Assembly: GCA_003485325.1 (NCBI GenBank)
Contig: DMZI01000056.1
Location: forward strand, 1-33,983
Direction of reading: 5' to 3'
DNA from: Desulfotomaculum sp.
GTDB taxonomy: Bacteria; Bacillota; Desulfotomaculia; Desulfotomaculales; Nap2-2B
Length of the DNA stretch: 33,983 bases
Shown here: positions 7,928 to 14,959 of the stretch, piece after piece
Layout: every line of letters starts with the position of its first letter
Position numbering within the stretch: position 1 is the first letter of the stretch
Notes under the pieces: generated by a model
The model's database searches: none
What the model saw: the letters and a program-made list of their open reading frames with translations, nothing else
What the model was told of the DNA's origin: nothing
Program-made: the position numbers and the translations under genes

Positions 7928-7962
7928 GGAGGGGTTTGACAGCCCCTCCTTTGATTTCATTT
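7928..7962 (+). terminator. Intrinsic terminator after the Mop-like gene
   Basis: GGAGGGG (7928-7934) and CCCCTCC (7943-7949) form a 7-bp GC stem with an 8-nt loop, followed by the T-rich stretch TTTGATTTCATTTT. It lies 47 bp after the stop. Confidence 0.8.
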
Positions 7963-8037
7963 TGGGCTTGCTTTTTGCGCAATACAATTCATACTATAAT
8001 TAATAAACGGAATAAACATTTAAAAGGAGGGATACCT

Positions 8038-8676
8038 GTGGCTGAAAGAAAGGAATTAATTTTAAAGATTGTCGGCAAGGAATTTGTAATGTTCCAAAAT
8101 GTCAAGGACATGTACGGCAGGGCATCGTGCCAGGACAATCCGAAAACCTTTAAGATAATGCGCACCAGCCAGTTCACCGGCTGGTCGACCGGGGCTCTGG
8201 AAAGTTACCTTAATGATCTTGATGACGCCGCTGGCAGCAATCGAAACCTTTTAGCCGAAAAATATGCCCGGATGATGCAGTCGACCCTGCCGCTGAAATA
8301 CTTTGAGATAAAACACCTGCTGCCCGAATTGGATCAAGAAACCATTCTGCTGGTCAACAAAATAGTTGCTATAGAAGTTGAGTGGCAGAAGGCAGCCATG
8401 AATAAATACCCGGATATTGTCGGAAGAGGCAGGCCGATATACAGTTCACAGGACAGCAGTACTTCAACCTCAATGGAGACCTACATCCGTGGTGAACTGC
8501 TTACCTATTCCAGAAAGACACTGGATCTTTATTATCAAAACTGCCTGAGGCTTAAGTCAAAGGGGATCAACGGGGCTGTGGTAACCCTGCTGGCTATGGT
8601 TAAAATGCACGGCTACGGCACATTGGAAGAAGCAAACGAAAAGATCCGCGCTAAGTCAGGTTTCGGAGTATTTTAA
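8038..8676 (+). CDS. DUF4125 family protein
   Basis: A 212-residue soluble protein of the uncharacterised DUF4125 family. Recognisable blocks are EFVMFQNVKDMYGRASCQDNPKTFKIMR, SQFTGWSTGALESYLNDL, NLLAEKYARMMQSTLP, IVAIEVEWQKAAMNKYP, GRPIYSSQDS and ETYIRGELLTYS. It is mostly helical, with no signal peptide or membrane segment. No catalytic motif is obvious; the conserved GRASCQD and GRGRP stretches may form a binding site. The start is GTG 8038, 6 nt after a strong AAAAGGAGGG (8022-8031); the frame is open upstream to 7894 but that part runs over the Mop terminator and is not coding. The 3' end overlaps the end of convergent coaE by 26 bp. Function is unknown, and the family call rests on remembered sequence patterns. 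Confidence 0.8.
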   Translation: MAERKELILKIVGKEFVMFQNVKDMYGRASCQDNPKTFKIMRTSQFTGWSTGALESYLNDLDDAAGSNRNLLAEKYARMMQSTLPLKYFEIKHLLPELDQETILLVNKIVAIEVEWQKAAMNKYPDIVGRGRPIYSSQDSSTSTSMETYIRGELLTYSRKTLDLYYQNCLRLKSKGINGAVVTLLAMVKMHGYGTLEEANEKIRAKSGFGVF

Positions 8677-9250
8677 AAACCTGGGCAACCTGTTCTATTG
8701 TGTCTTCAATTGTCAGGTCAGTATAAATTACAAAGTCTGCAAACTTCAACTTCTCGTTGAGGGGAGCTTGGGCTTGTATCCTTTTTCTTGCCTCGAACTC
8801 GTCCAAGCCTCTTTCGGAAAGCCTCTTGATCTGGGAATCCTCGCTTGACCAGGCTACGATGACATATTTGGCCATCTTTTTGGCAAAGGATTCAGAAAGC
8901 AGGGGCACGTCCTTGATGATAATGGCGCCGGGATCATTTAATAAAATTTCCTCTGTAATTCTTTCGCTTTCCTTTAAAATCTCCGGATGGATCATCTCGT
9001 TCAATCTGCCCAATTCCCAGGAGGCGTCAAATACTATTGAAGCAAGTTTTATCCTGTCAATAGTCTGGTCCTCGTTTAAAATCCCGTCTCCGAAGTAATC
9101 AACGATCTTCCGCCAGACTTTCTGGCCGGGTTTCATCAACTCGTGGCCCAGCGCATCGAAGTCAATTATATATGCCCCCAGTTCCTTAAAAAATCCTGCA
9201 ACTGTACTTTTTCCGGATGCAATGCTGCCGGTTAAAGCTGCAATAACCAT
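8651..9250 (-). CDS. coaE: Dephospho-CoA kinase
   Basis: CoaE phosphorylates the 3'-hydroxyl of the ribose of dephospho-CoA with ATP, the last step of CoA synthesis. The 199-residue protein shows the P-loop LTGSIASGKST (Lys14), the substrate motif DFDALGHELM, VWRKIVDYFG, the conserved MIHPEI, IIIKDVPLLSES, and the RLSERGLDEFEARKRIQAQAP lid with its arginines. Length is normal. ATG 9250 has AAAAGGAG upstream with long spacing. The second CoA gene of the window, coaBC, is about 9 kb away, so the pathway is not clustered. The gene sits at the end of a minus-strand group; its last 26 bp overlap DUF4125. The XRE regulator gene ends 19 bp upstream, so co-transcription is likely. Confidence 0.94.
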   Translation of the reverse strand: MVIAALTGSIASGKSTVAGFFKELGAYIIDFDALGHELMKPGQKVWRKIVDYFGDGILNEDQTIDRIKLASIVFDASWELGRLNEMIHPEILKESERITEEILLNDPGAIIIKDVPLLSESFAKKMAKYVIVAWSSEDSQIKRLSERGLDEFEARKRIQAQAPLNEKLKFADFVIYTDLTIEDTIEQVAQVFKILRNLT

Positions 9251-9269
9251 TTTGCTTTTTTAACTCCTT

Positions 9270-9503
9270 TTACTCGTCTTCTTTGTAATCGGCTAGCTGT
9301 GCAGGATCGGCAATTTCATAATAATGCCGTGAAAATTCCTCAAAAGTAAGGTCCAACGCATTAGCCCAGATCTGCGCCATACAAAGACGCGGTTTGCGTT
9401 TGCCCTGTTCGATTTGAATAAGTTCAGCGGTTGTTATGCCCACCCTCTCCGCCATCTTCTGGGCGGCGATACCCTTTTTCTTTCTTACTTCATTCAAACT
9501 CAT
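9270..9503 (-). CDS. XRE-family helix-turn-helix regulator
   Basis: A 77-residue protein consisting mainly of one Cro/C1-type HTH domain: SLNEVRKKKGIAAQKMAERVGITTAELIQIEQGKRKPRLCMAQIWANAL, where the middle segment is the classic HTH core. A short acidic tail follows. It should bind DNA as a dimer; targets are unknown. The start is taken at ATG 9503, where GGGGTG lies 9 nt upstream; an in-frame ATG at 9518 directly abuts its AGG and is less likely. It lies 19 bp before coaE in the same direction and is preceded by a dense repeat cluster (9538-9773) that could hold its operator, but no clear palindromic operator apart from the repeats is seen. Confidence 0.85.
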   Translation of the reverse strand: MSLNEVRKKKGIAAQKMAERVGITTAELIQIEQGKRKPRLCMAQIWANALDLTFEEFSRHYYEIADPAQLADYKEDE

Positions 9504-9537
9504 CAAGAAGCACCCCATCCTGAAAATAATCTTTTCG

Positions 9538-9639
9538 CAGACACAAGGGGACGGTTCTCTTGTGTCTGTTTACGTGGCAAGTAGGGACGGTTCTTGCTTG
9601 CTAACCATCCTGTGGCAAGTAGGGACGGTTCTCGCGTAT
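9538..9639 (+). repeat. Three REP-like hairpin units in a row (GGGACGG core)
   Basis: Unit 9538-9568 has a perfect 10-bp stem (CAGACACAAG / CTTGTGTCTG) around the 11-nt loop GGGACGGTTCT. Unit 9576-9601 has GCAAG / CTTGC around TAGGGACGGTT. Unit 9614-9639 joins a GCAAGTAG left arm to a CTCGCGTAT right arm and has no proper stem; it is also the left end of the MITE-like copy at 9614-9773. Confidence 0.85.
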
Positions 9640-9773
9640 CTACTACTTATAGTTCTATCCTCTCTTCTTTAGCTTCTTCTTCATACTGTGTTTTCATTTT
9701 TGATAATATTATTAAATGTCCTATCTCTTTCTGGAACATGCTGATTAATACACAAGAACCGTCCCCTTGTATA
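9614..9773. mobile_element. MITE-like element, copy A (REP-bounded)
   Basis: The stretch starts with AGGGACGGTTCTCGCGTAT and ends with the inverse AGAACCGTCCCCTTGTATA. Its interior is clearly related to that of copy B at 10431-10585: both hold AGAACCGTCC, CCTATCTCTTTC and TGATTAATACACAAG in the same order and spacing. On the minus strand both encode a similar open peptide beginning YT.GRFLCINQ.V.ERDR. There is no transposase, so it is non-autonomous. It starts 17 bp after the stop of the ParB-like gene. Confidence 0.7.
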
Positions 9774-9790
9774 AACACCGTCGTTTTTTC

Positions 9791-10342
9791 TTAGCTGGTA
9801 ATATTTGCCGTAAAGCGCCCCCTAGGACCGCCAACATTCTCAAAGGAAGAGTTGAAATTCCTGTATAGTGATTTATATTCCCTGATCCGGTGCCATTTTT
9901 TAATTATGCCCTCGGGGAGATCCTCTGTAATTGATACTTTCTCCCAACCGCCTGGAACAGGAAAAGAGTAATAGGGTTTGTCTTTTGGGATACCCCGGAT
10001 AAAAATCACCTGAGGCACTACCCACTCAAGCCGGGCGAGAAAAACCCTGTGCATTCCGTCACAAATAATATTAAAGACAGAACCATCTTTTTCGACTGAC
10101 TCTTCGATCACCGGGGGAAGCAGGTCTACAGGTTCCTTGAAGCCGTCCATAAGCAGCGACACATAGCCGTTTAAGGCAAAAAGGTCAAGTTTGTGCTCTT
10201 TTAGCTGCCACTTCAATTCCCTCACCTTTTGAAGTTCCCCTGTAAGCACGTAATTCTGAGCAGGCGCCAGAAAGTCAGTCTTTATCTTTTCCAGGGAGAT
10301 ATACACGTCTTTGTATATGTACATCTCCGGGTCGGTCAGCAT
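9791..10342 (-). CDS. ParB/Srx-like domain protein (function unknown)
   Basis: The 183-residue frame contains an N-terminal VYISLEKIKTDFLAPAQNYVLTGEL segment, then LPPVIEESVEKDGSVFNIICDGMHRVFLARLEW. The CDGMHR.FLA motif resembles the box II signature of ParB N-terminal and sulfiredoxin-like folds (G-E/M-R/H-R). The C-terminal half is rich in Trp, Tyr and Arg and is not recognised. No HTH or membrane segment is seen, so it is not a complete partition ParB. ATG 10342 has only a weak AGG upstream. The same frame stays open 22 codons further to an ATA at 10406-10408 that has an ideal AGAGG site (10418-10422) 9 nt upstream; that start would give about 205 residues. See the finding. Biological role not known. 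Confidence 0.6.
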   Translation of the reverse strand: MLTDPEMYIYKDVYISLEKIKTDFLAPAQNYVLTGELQKVRELKWQLKEHKLDLFALNGYVSLLMDGFKEPVDLLPPVIEESVEKDGSVFNIICDGMHRVFLARLEWVVPQVIFIRGIPKDKPYYSFPVPGGWEKVSITEDLPEGIIKKWHRIREYKSLYRNFNSSFENVGGPRGRFTANITS

Positions 10343-10430
10343 AGAAACCTGGCGGAGTTTTTTGATTAGTTCTTCACTGGTATGATACTTTACTTTTAAA
10401 ATTTTTATCGGAGATCACCTCTACTTTTAT

Positions 10431-10585
10431 TATACAGGGGGACGGTTCTCGCGTATTTGCTTATAGATCTGTCCCTTCTTTTTAGCTTATTCTTCATCCT
10501 GCTTTTTCTTTTTGACAATATCAAGAGATGCCCTATCTCTTTCAGAAACCTGTTGATTAATACACAAGAACCGTCCCCCTGTATA
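10431..10585. mobile_element. MITE-like element, copy B (19-bp perfect terminal inverted repeats)
   Basis: The ends 10431-10449 and 10567-10585 are exact inverted repeats of 19 nt (TATACAGGGGGACGGTTCT). The ~117-bp interior is related to copy A (9614-9773). On the minus strand the element supplies codons 237-268 and the stop of the HAD hydrolase gene, and its other end lies 9 bp upstream of the ribosome binding site of the ParB-like gene. Confidence 0.8.
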
Positions 10586-11293
10586 AAGTTTGTTAAAAAG
10601 TGTCAGATCTGTTTTTAACAGCTCACCTATCCTCGAAACAGTGAGGTCGGGGGGAGGCCAGTTCCCCTTTTGGACCTGATCGGCCGCTCTTTTTTCGCGC
10701 TCCGGACGGCAGAGCACCCAGATGGTCTTAAGCCCCAATTCCATTGCAGGCAGGATATCTTCAAGATAGGTGTCACCGATCATAATGGAGCGCTGTGGAT
10801 CCGCGCCTAAAACAGACAGACCCTTTTTTAGCAAAGCAAAAGAGGGTTTTTTCTTACCCGTCTGAAAGCTTAGGGCTGCACAACCGGAAATCCTGGCTAT
10901 CTCCGGGCAGGCCTTTAAAAATGAACGGTAGTAGGGCGCCCAAATATTAGAAACAAGGCCGACTTGATATCCCTCTCCGGCAAAACGGGCAACAACCGCT
11001 GTAGCTTCGTTTATTTCCGACGCCGCAGTTTCCTGCCCTTCCCACAGCCTGGCAATCTCAGCCTCCTGCTGATCGGTCAGGGGACGGAAGGATTCATCCA
11101 GATCACAGCATAGTTCCTCCCATCCTTTGTATTCCCTGCACATAATCAATTGGCCCAGTCGGGACGATTCCCCGACCGGCAGTTCCAAAAGACGCGTAAT
11201 ATATTTCGCAGGTGAAATCTCCGGACCTTCAACAAGCGTCGATCCGATATCAAAAAAAACTGCCTTCTGTGACTCAAGCTTTTTTATAGACAA
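10487..11293 (-). CDS. HAD-superfamily hydrolase with repeat-derived C-terminal tail
   Basis: 268 residues. Motif I is VFFDIGSTLVEG with nucleophile Asp15; the usual acid/base Asp two residues later is Gly17. A helical cap (about 25-90) follows, then motif II VGLVSN, motif III Lys in GKKKPSF and motif IV SIMIGDTYLEDI. This is a HAD-IA-like phosphatase layout; the substrate cannot be told. Gly in place of the second Asp is found in several HAD branches but may mean weak or altered catalysis. The native domain seems to end near LLKTDLTLFNKL; residues 237-268 are encoded by MITE-like copy B. The start is TTG 11293 with a poor ribosome binding site. It is the first gene of the minus-strand group that leads to coaE. 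Confidence 0.82.
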   Translation of the reverse strand: MSIKKLESQKAVFFDIGSTLVEGPEISPAKYITRLLELPVGESSRLGQLIMCREYKGWEELCCDLDESFRPLTDQQEAEIARLWEGQETAASEINEATAVVARFAGEGYQVGLVSNIWAPYYRSFLKACPEIARISGCAALSFQTGKKKPSFALLKKGLSVLGADPQRSIMIGDTYLEDILPAMELGLKTIWVLCRPEREKRAADQVQKGNWPPPDLTVSRIGELLKTDLTLFNKLYTGGRFLCINQQVSERDRASLDIVKKKKQDEE

Positions 11294-11386
11294 TCACTTG
11301 CTCTCAAAAATAAATGTATTAATTTTTAATTCATTACCTTTTTGTTATCTCCTGCAAGCAACCATAAAAAATCCTTGCCAAAGATG

Positions 11387-11426
11387 TGTCAACAACCCCG
11401 TCCCCCTGACATACGTCCCCCTGACA
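11387..11426 (-). repeat. REP-like unit plus truncated second unit
   Basis: 11387-11411 reads TGTCA...TGACA around ACAACCCCGTCCCCC, the same type as the arms of the 519-584 palindrome. It is followed at once by ACGTCCCCCTGACAT (about 11413-11426), a unit lacking its left half. Confidence 0.75.
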
Positions 11427-11439
11427 TAAAAATAGATGA

Positions 11440-11469
11440 TTGTTGCCGGGATGCCATTTATGCTATACT
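11440..11469 (+). promoter_or_regulatory. Candidate promoter for the radical SAM gene (extended -10)
   Basis: TTGTTG (11440-11445) and TATACT (11464-11469) are separated by 18 bp, and a TG lies one base upstream of the -10 (TGCTATACT). The GTG start is at 11506. Confidence 0.5.
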
Positions 11470-11505
11470 AGATTGGGGTAATATAAAAAAATAGGGGCGA
11501 TAACC

Positions 11506-12756
11506 GTGTACAGAGGTGGAAAAACAGGCTCTTTTTATAAGATGGATTTGGAGAAGGTCGGAAAAGGCTGGTTTGAAATCGGGCCGATTAGACCTCCCAG
11601 CGAGGGGAGAGACCACTCTCTTTTGCTTAGAGTAACCAGAAATTGCCCCTGGAACCTCTGCGAATTCTGTCGTACTTATAAAAAACATAAATACAGCGCA
11701 CGCACTGCGGAAGAAGTAAAAGCCGATATAGATACAGTTAAAACACTTGCTAAAGAAATAAGGTCAGCTTCCTGGCAGATAGGTATGGGCGGCAGTGTGA
11801 ATAATGAAGTTATCACGGCAATGGTTAAGAGCAACCCGGAATTGTACGGGATAGATGATGAGGAACTGGTTAACCAGAGGCTTAGCTGCCTTTTCAGCGT
11901 CGCTAACTGGCTTTATTCCGGCGGAGCAACCGTTTTTCTTCAAGATGCAAACACGCCTCAGATGCGCACGCCCGAACTGCTCGAAATACTTGTTTATCTT
12001 AAAGAGCAATTCCCGGGTATTGAAAGGATTACATCTTACGCGAGGTCAAAAACAATCGCCCGTAAGACGGACGAACAGATGAGCCAGCTAAAAGAAGCGG
12101 GGCTTTGCCGCCTCCATATCGGCATGGAGTCGGGACTTAACGAGGTCCTTGAAAATGTAAAAAAAGGCGTCACGGCTGAAGAACAGATCATTGCGGGCAA
12201 AAAAACAAAAGCTGCGGGAATTACCTTAAGTGAATACATTATGCCGGGCCTTGGCGGAAGAAAATGGTCGGACCGCCACGCTGTTGAGTCGGCAAGGGTA
12301 TTAAACGAGATCGACGCCGATTTTATCAGGCTGAGGAGCTTTACGCCGCGTCGAAACAGTCCTATGTATGACAAGGTTCTGGCCGGAGAGTTCTTCGCCC
12401 TCAATGAGGATGAGGTTGTCGCTGAAATAGGCCTTTTTGTGGAGAACTTAAACTGCAGCTCTTACCTGATCAGCGACCAGATGGTCAACCTGCTATGGGA
12501 AATCGAAGGCCAGCTTCCCCGGGACAAAGAGGCTATACTGAAAAAGATTAACAATCACCTCCAGAAACCCGAACACGAACGTTTAAGAGTATGGCTGGAC
12601 AGGCGCCTGTCCGCCTACATGAGCATCAGCGGTTTTTTGGATCACAGCCTTTCAGCAAAAGTGGACGAGGCTCAACGCTTAATCGATCAAAAGGATCCCG
12701 AAGCCAAACAAAAGGTGCAGGAAGTCCTTGATATTATCAAACCTTTATTTATTTAA
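11506..12756 (+). CDS. Radical SAM protein with CX4CX2C cluster motif
   Basis: 416 residues. Near the N-terminus TRNCPWNLCEFCRTYK places Cys47, Cys52 and Cys55 as CX4CX2C rather than the usual CX3CX2C; a similar CPWNRCTFC motif is known from a branch of uncharacterised radical SAM proteins. The barrel follows: VFLQDANTPQMRTPELLEIL, ITSYARSKTI, LCRLHIGMESGLNEVLENVKKG (the GMESG motif that positions SAM), LSEYIMPGLGG, and a final helical part. It should cleave SAM to a 5'-deoxyadenosyl radical; the substrate is unknown and no partner gene points to it. GTG 11506 has AGGGGCG 6 nt upstream; a later ATG at 11542 lacks one. The nearest downstream gene, dapF, is 88 bp away, and that gap shows no clear terminator. 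Confidence 0.87.
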   Translation: MYRGGKTGSFYKMDLEKVGKGWFEIGPIRPPSEGRDHSLLLRVTRNCPWNLCEFCRTYKKHKYSARTAEEVKADIDTVKTLAKEIRSASWQIGMGGSVNNEVITAMVKSNPELYGIDDEELVNQRLSCLFSVANWLYSGGATVFLQDANTPQMRTPELLEILVYLKEQFPGIERITSYARSKTIARKTDEQMSQLKEAGLCRLHIGMESGLNEVLENVKKGVTAEEQIIAGKKTKAAGITLSEYIMPGLGGRKWSDRHAVESARVLNEIDADFIRLRSFTPRRNSPMYDKVLAGEFFALNEDEVVAEIGLFVENLNCSSYLISDQMVNLLWEIEGQLPRDKEAILKKINNHLQKPEHERLRVWLDRRLSAYMSISGFLDHSLSAKVDEAQRLIDQKDPEAKQKVQEVLDIIKPLFI

Positions 12757-12844
12757 GAATACAATATTCTTTTCAGGTTTTTGCAGGAGATAATTAAAAT
12801 CGGGAGAATACAAGCTAGCAATTTGTATAAAAAGAAGGCATAAT

Positions 12845-13684
12845 ATGCAATTTAGAAAAGTTCACGGACTGGGTAACGATTTTGTATTGGTCGATTTATT
12901 GAAAGATAAAGATTGTCTGAGAGCAGATTTGAGCAGTCTGGCCAGTAAAGTATGTCACCGCCAGTTGGGTATCGGCGCAGACGGTTTGGTTTTAATTTTG
13001 CCCGACGAACAGGCGGACGCAAGAATGCGCATTTTTAATCCTGACGGCAGCGAAGCTCAGATGTGCGGCAACGCAACCCGTTGCGTCGCCAGATACCTGT
13101 TCGAGCAGAGAATTGTTCCACGCGAACAAATCAGGATAAAAACATTAGCCGGTATTATCCTGCCGGAGATTATTCTTAAAAATGGAAAGTTTGACGCCGT
13201 AAAAGTAGATATGGGGGAACCACGACTGGAAAGAAAAGAGATCCCTATGACCGGCCCACCCGGTCAGGTAATAAACGAACTGCTTGCGGTCAGCAATCAT
13301 GTCTGGCAAATTACAGCCGTTTCAATGGGAAATCCGCACTGCCTCATTTTTGTAAACGATCCGGAAACTGTTCCTTTGGCGCAGTGGGGACCGCCAATCG
13401 AAAACCATCCCTCTTTTCCGGAAAGGACTAATGTAGAATTTGTTCAGGTCCTCAGCCGCACGGAAATAAAAATGCGTGTCTGGGAGCGCGGGGCGGGGGC
13501 AACGCTGGCCTGCGGAACAGGATCATGCGCAACACTGGTGGGATGTGTTTTAAACGGCCTGACAGACAGGAAAGCAACCATCCATCTTGCCCTGGGCGCC
13601 CTTTTCATAGAGTGGGCGAAGGACAATCACGTTTATATGACAGGGTCCGCCGAAGAAGTGTTTTGCGGCGATTTCACTTTATAA
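12845..13684 (+). CDS. dapF: Diaminopimelate epimerase
   Basis: DapF converts LL-diaminopimelate to meso-diaminopimelate for lysine and peptidoglycan. It is PLP-independent and uses two cysteines as acid and base; here Cys74 in QMCGNATRC and Cys223 in LACGTGSCAT are both intact. Other hallmarks are FRKVHGLGNDFVLVD at the N-terminus, GIGADGLVLI, MRIFNPDGSEAQ, VSMGNPHCLIF and NVEFVQV. The 279-residue length is normal, as two mirror-image domains. ATG 12845 follows AGAAGG. dapL starts 32 bp downstream, and DapL makes the LL-DAP substrate, so the two genes form a functional pair in one operon. Confidence 0.97.
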   Translation: MQFRKVHGLGNDFVLVDLLKDKDCLRADLSSLASKVCHRQLGIGADGLVLILPDEQADARMRIFNPDGSEAQMCGNATRCVARYLFEQRIVPREQIRIKTLAGIILPEIILKNGKFDAVKVDMGEPRLERKEIPMTGPPGQVINELLAVSNHVWQITAVSMGNPHCLIFVNDPETVPLAQWGPPIENHPSFPERTNVEFVQVLSRTEIKMRVWERGAGATLACGTGSCATLVGCVLNGLTDRKATIHLALGALFIEWAKDNHVYMTGSAEEVFCGDFTL

Positions 13685-13716
13685 TATATACTTTTATCCT
13701 GGGAGGTTTTTAAGTC

Positions 13717-14895
13717 ATGAAATTTATCGAAGCACAGCGGCTGCAAAAACTGCCCCCTTACCTTTTTGCCCGTATTGAGCAGTTGATTGATCACAAAAAG
13801 GCTCAGGGTGTGGATGTAATAAGCCTTGGCATAGGTGATCCGGACATGCCCACACCAGAGCACATAATCCAGGAATTGATTAAAGAAGCAAGAAACCCTG
13901 TCAATCACCAGTATCCTTCTTCAGTAGGCATGCTCGAATTCAGGCAGGCTGTGGCCGGATGGTACAAGCGGCGTTTTAATGTCGAACTGGATCCGAAAAA
14001 CGAAGTAGTCAACCTGATCGGATCAAAGGAAGGAATCGCCCATATCTGCTGGTGCTACCTTGATCCGGGCGATATATCGCTGGTACCCGACCCCGGTTAC
14101 CCGGTATATGGCATCGGCTCCATACTAGCAGGCGCACAACCGCATTACATGCCGCTTAAGGAAAAAAATAAATTTCTGCCCGATTTCTCGGAAATTCCGA
14201 CAGAAGTGGCCAAAAAGGCCAAGATGATGTTCCTTAATTATCCCAACAATCCTACCGGGGCAGTGGCGGACGAAAGATTTTTCCAGGAGGCCGTCGCTTT
14301 TTCCAACGAGTTCGGGGTGCTTATCTGCCACGACACACCCTATACTGAAATAACTTATGACGGATACAGGCATCCCTCTTTCTTACAGATTAAGGGCGGA
14401 AAAGAAGCAGGAATAGAATTTCATTCCATGTCCAAAACATATAACATGACCGGTTGGCGTATCGGATGGGCGGCAGGCAATCCCGACGCTATAGACGCGC
14501 TTGGACGCTTCAAATCCAACATTGATTCCGGCCAGTTCCAGGCAATTCAGAAAGCTGCTGTCGCAGGGCTAAACGGAACTTATAACGAACTGGAAAGAGT
14601 AAATAAGATATACAGCGAGCGAAGGGATATTGTTGTTGACTGCCTTAATTCACTCGGGTGGCGGCTTGAAAAGCCCAGGGCGGCTTTTTACCTCTGGATC
14701 CCCGTCCCGGCAGGACACACATCCGAGTCCTTTGCCGAACTTGTCCTTGAAAAGGCAGGGGTCGTGATCACTCCGGGAACCGGATATGGCGCCAACGGGG
14801 CGGGTTATTGCCGTATTTCGATAACTGTTGATACCGGACGCTTAAAAGAAGCGATGGAAAGAATCAGACAAAACATCGGTAAGTTCAGCTTCTAA
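13717..14895 (+). CDS. dapL: LL-diaminopimelate aminotransferase
   Basis: DapL converts tetrahydrodipicolinate directly to LL-diaminopimelate with glutamate as amino donor, bypassing succinylation or acetylation. The 392-residue class I/II PLP enzyme shows LGIGDPDMPTPEHI, the YPSSVGMLEFRQAVAGWY segment, YPNNPTGAV, CHDTPYTEITYDG, the PLP lysine Lys240 in SMSKTYNMTGWRIGW, and the C-terminal arginine in YCRISITV. The QRLQKLPPYLFARIEQL start resembles the DapL group found in Clostridia and methanogens. ATG 13717 has GGGAGG 10 nt upstream. It directly follows dapF, which strongly supports this activity over a general aminotransferase. After it comes a 201-bp gap with an inverted repeat and a REP-like unit. 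Confidence 0.93.
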   Translation: MKFIEAQRLQKLPPYLFARIEQLIDHKKAQGVDVISLGIGDPDMPTPEHIIQELIKEARNPVNHQYPSSVGMLEFRQAVAGWYKRRFNVELDPKNEVVNLIGSKEGIAHICWCYLDPGDISLVPDPGYPVYGIGSILAGAQPHYMPLKEKNKFLPDFSEIPTEVAKKAKMMFLNYPNNPTGAVADERFFQEAVAFSNEFGVLICHDTPYTEITYDGYRHPSFLQIKGGKEAGIEFHSMSKTYNMTGWRIGWAAGNPDAIDALGRFKSNIDSGQFQAIQKAAVAGLNGTYNELERVNKIYSERRDIVVDCLNSLGWRLEKPRAAFYLWIPVPAGHTSESFAELVLEKAGVVITPGTGYGANGAGYCRISITVDTGRLKEAMERIRQNIGKFSF

Positions 14896-14959
14896 TACAA
14901 GGATAGAATATCATGTTACTTATGCAACGCCAGCTTAAAGGCTGAAAATTCATCAACAA

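Noticed and set aside
7894..8037. N-terminal extension of the DUF4125 frame
   Set aside because: It overlaps the Mop terminator; GTG 8038 has a strong AAAAGGAGGG and matches where the family begins.
9436..9794. Plus-strand frames of 66-78 codons over the XRE start and the repeats
   Set aside because: They run through repeat units and antisense to the XRE gene; no start signal and repeat-derived peptide only.
10487..11293. HAD gene as a pseudogene because of Gly17 in place of the second Asp
   Set aside because: Gly at this place occurs in intact HAD branches and all other motifs are present and in frame.
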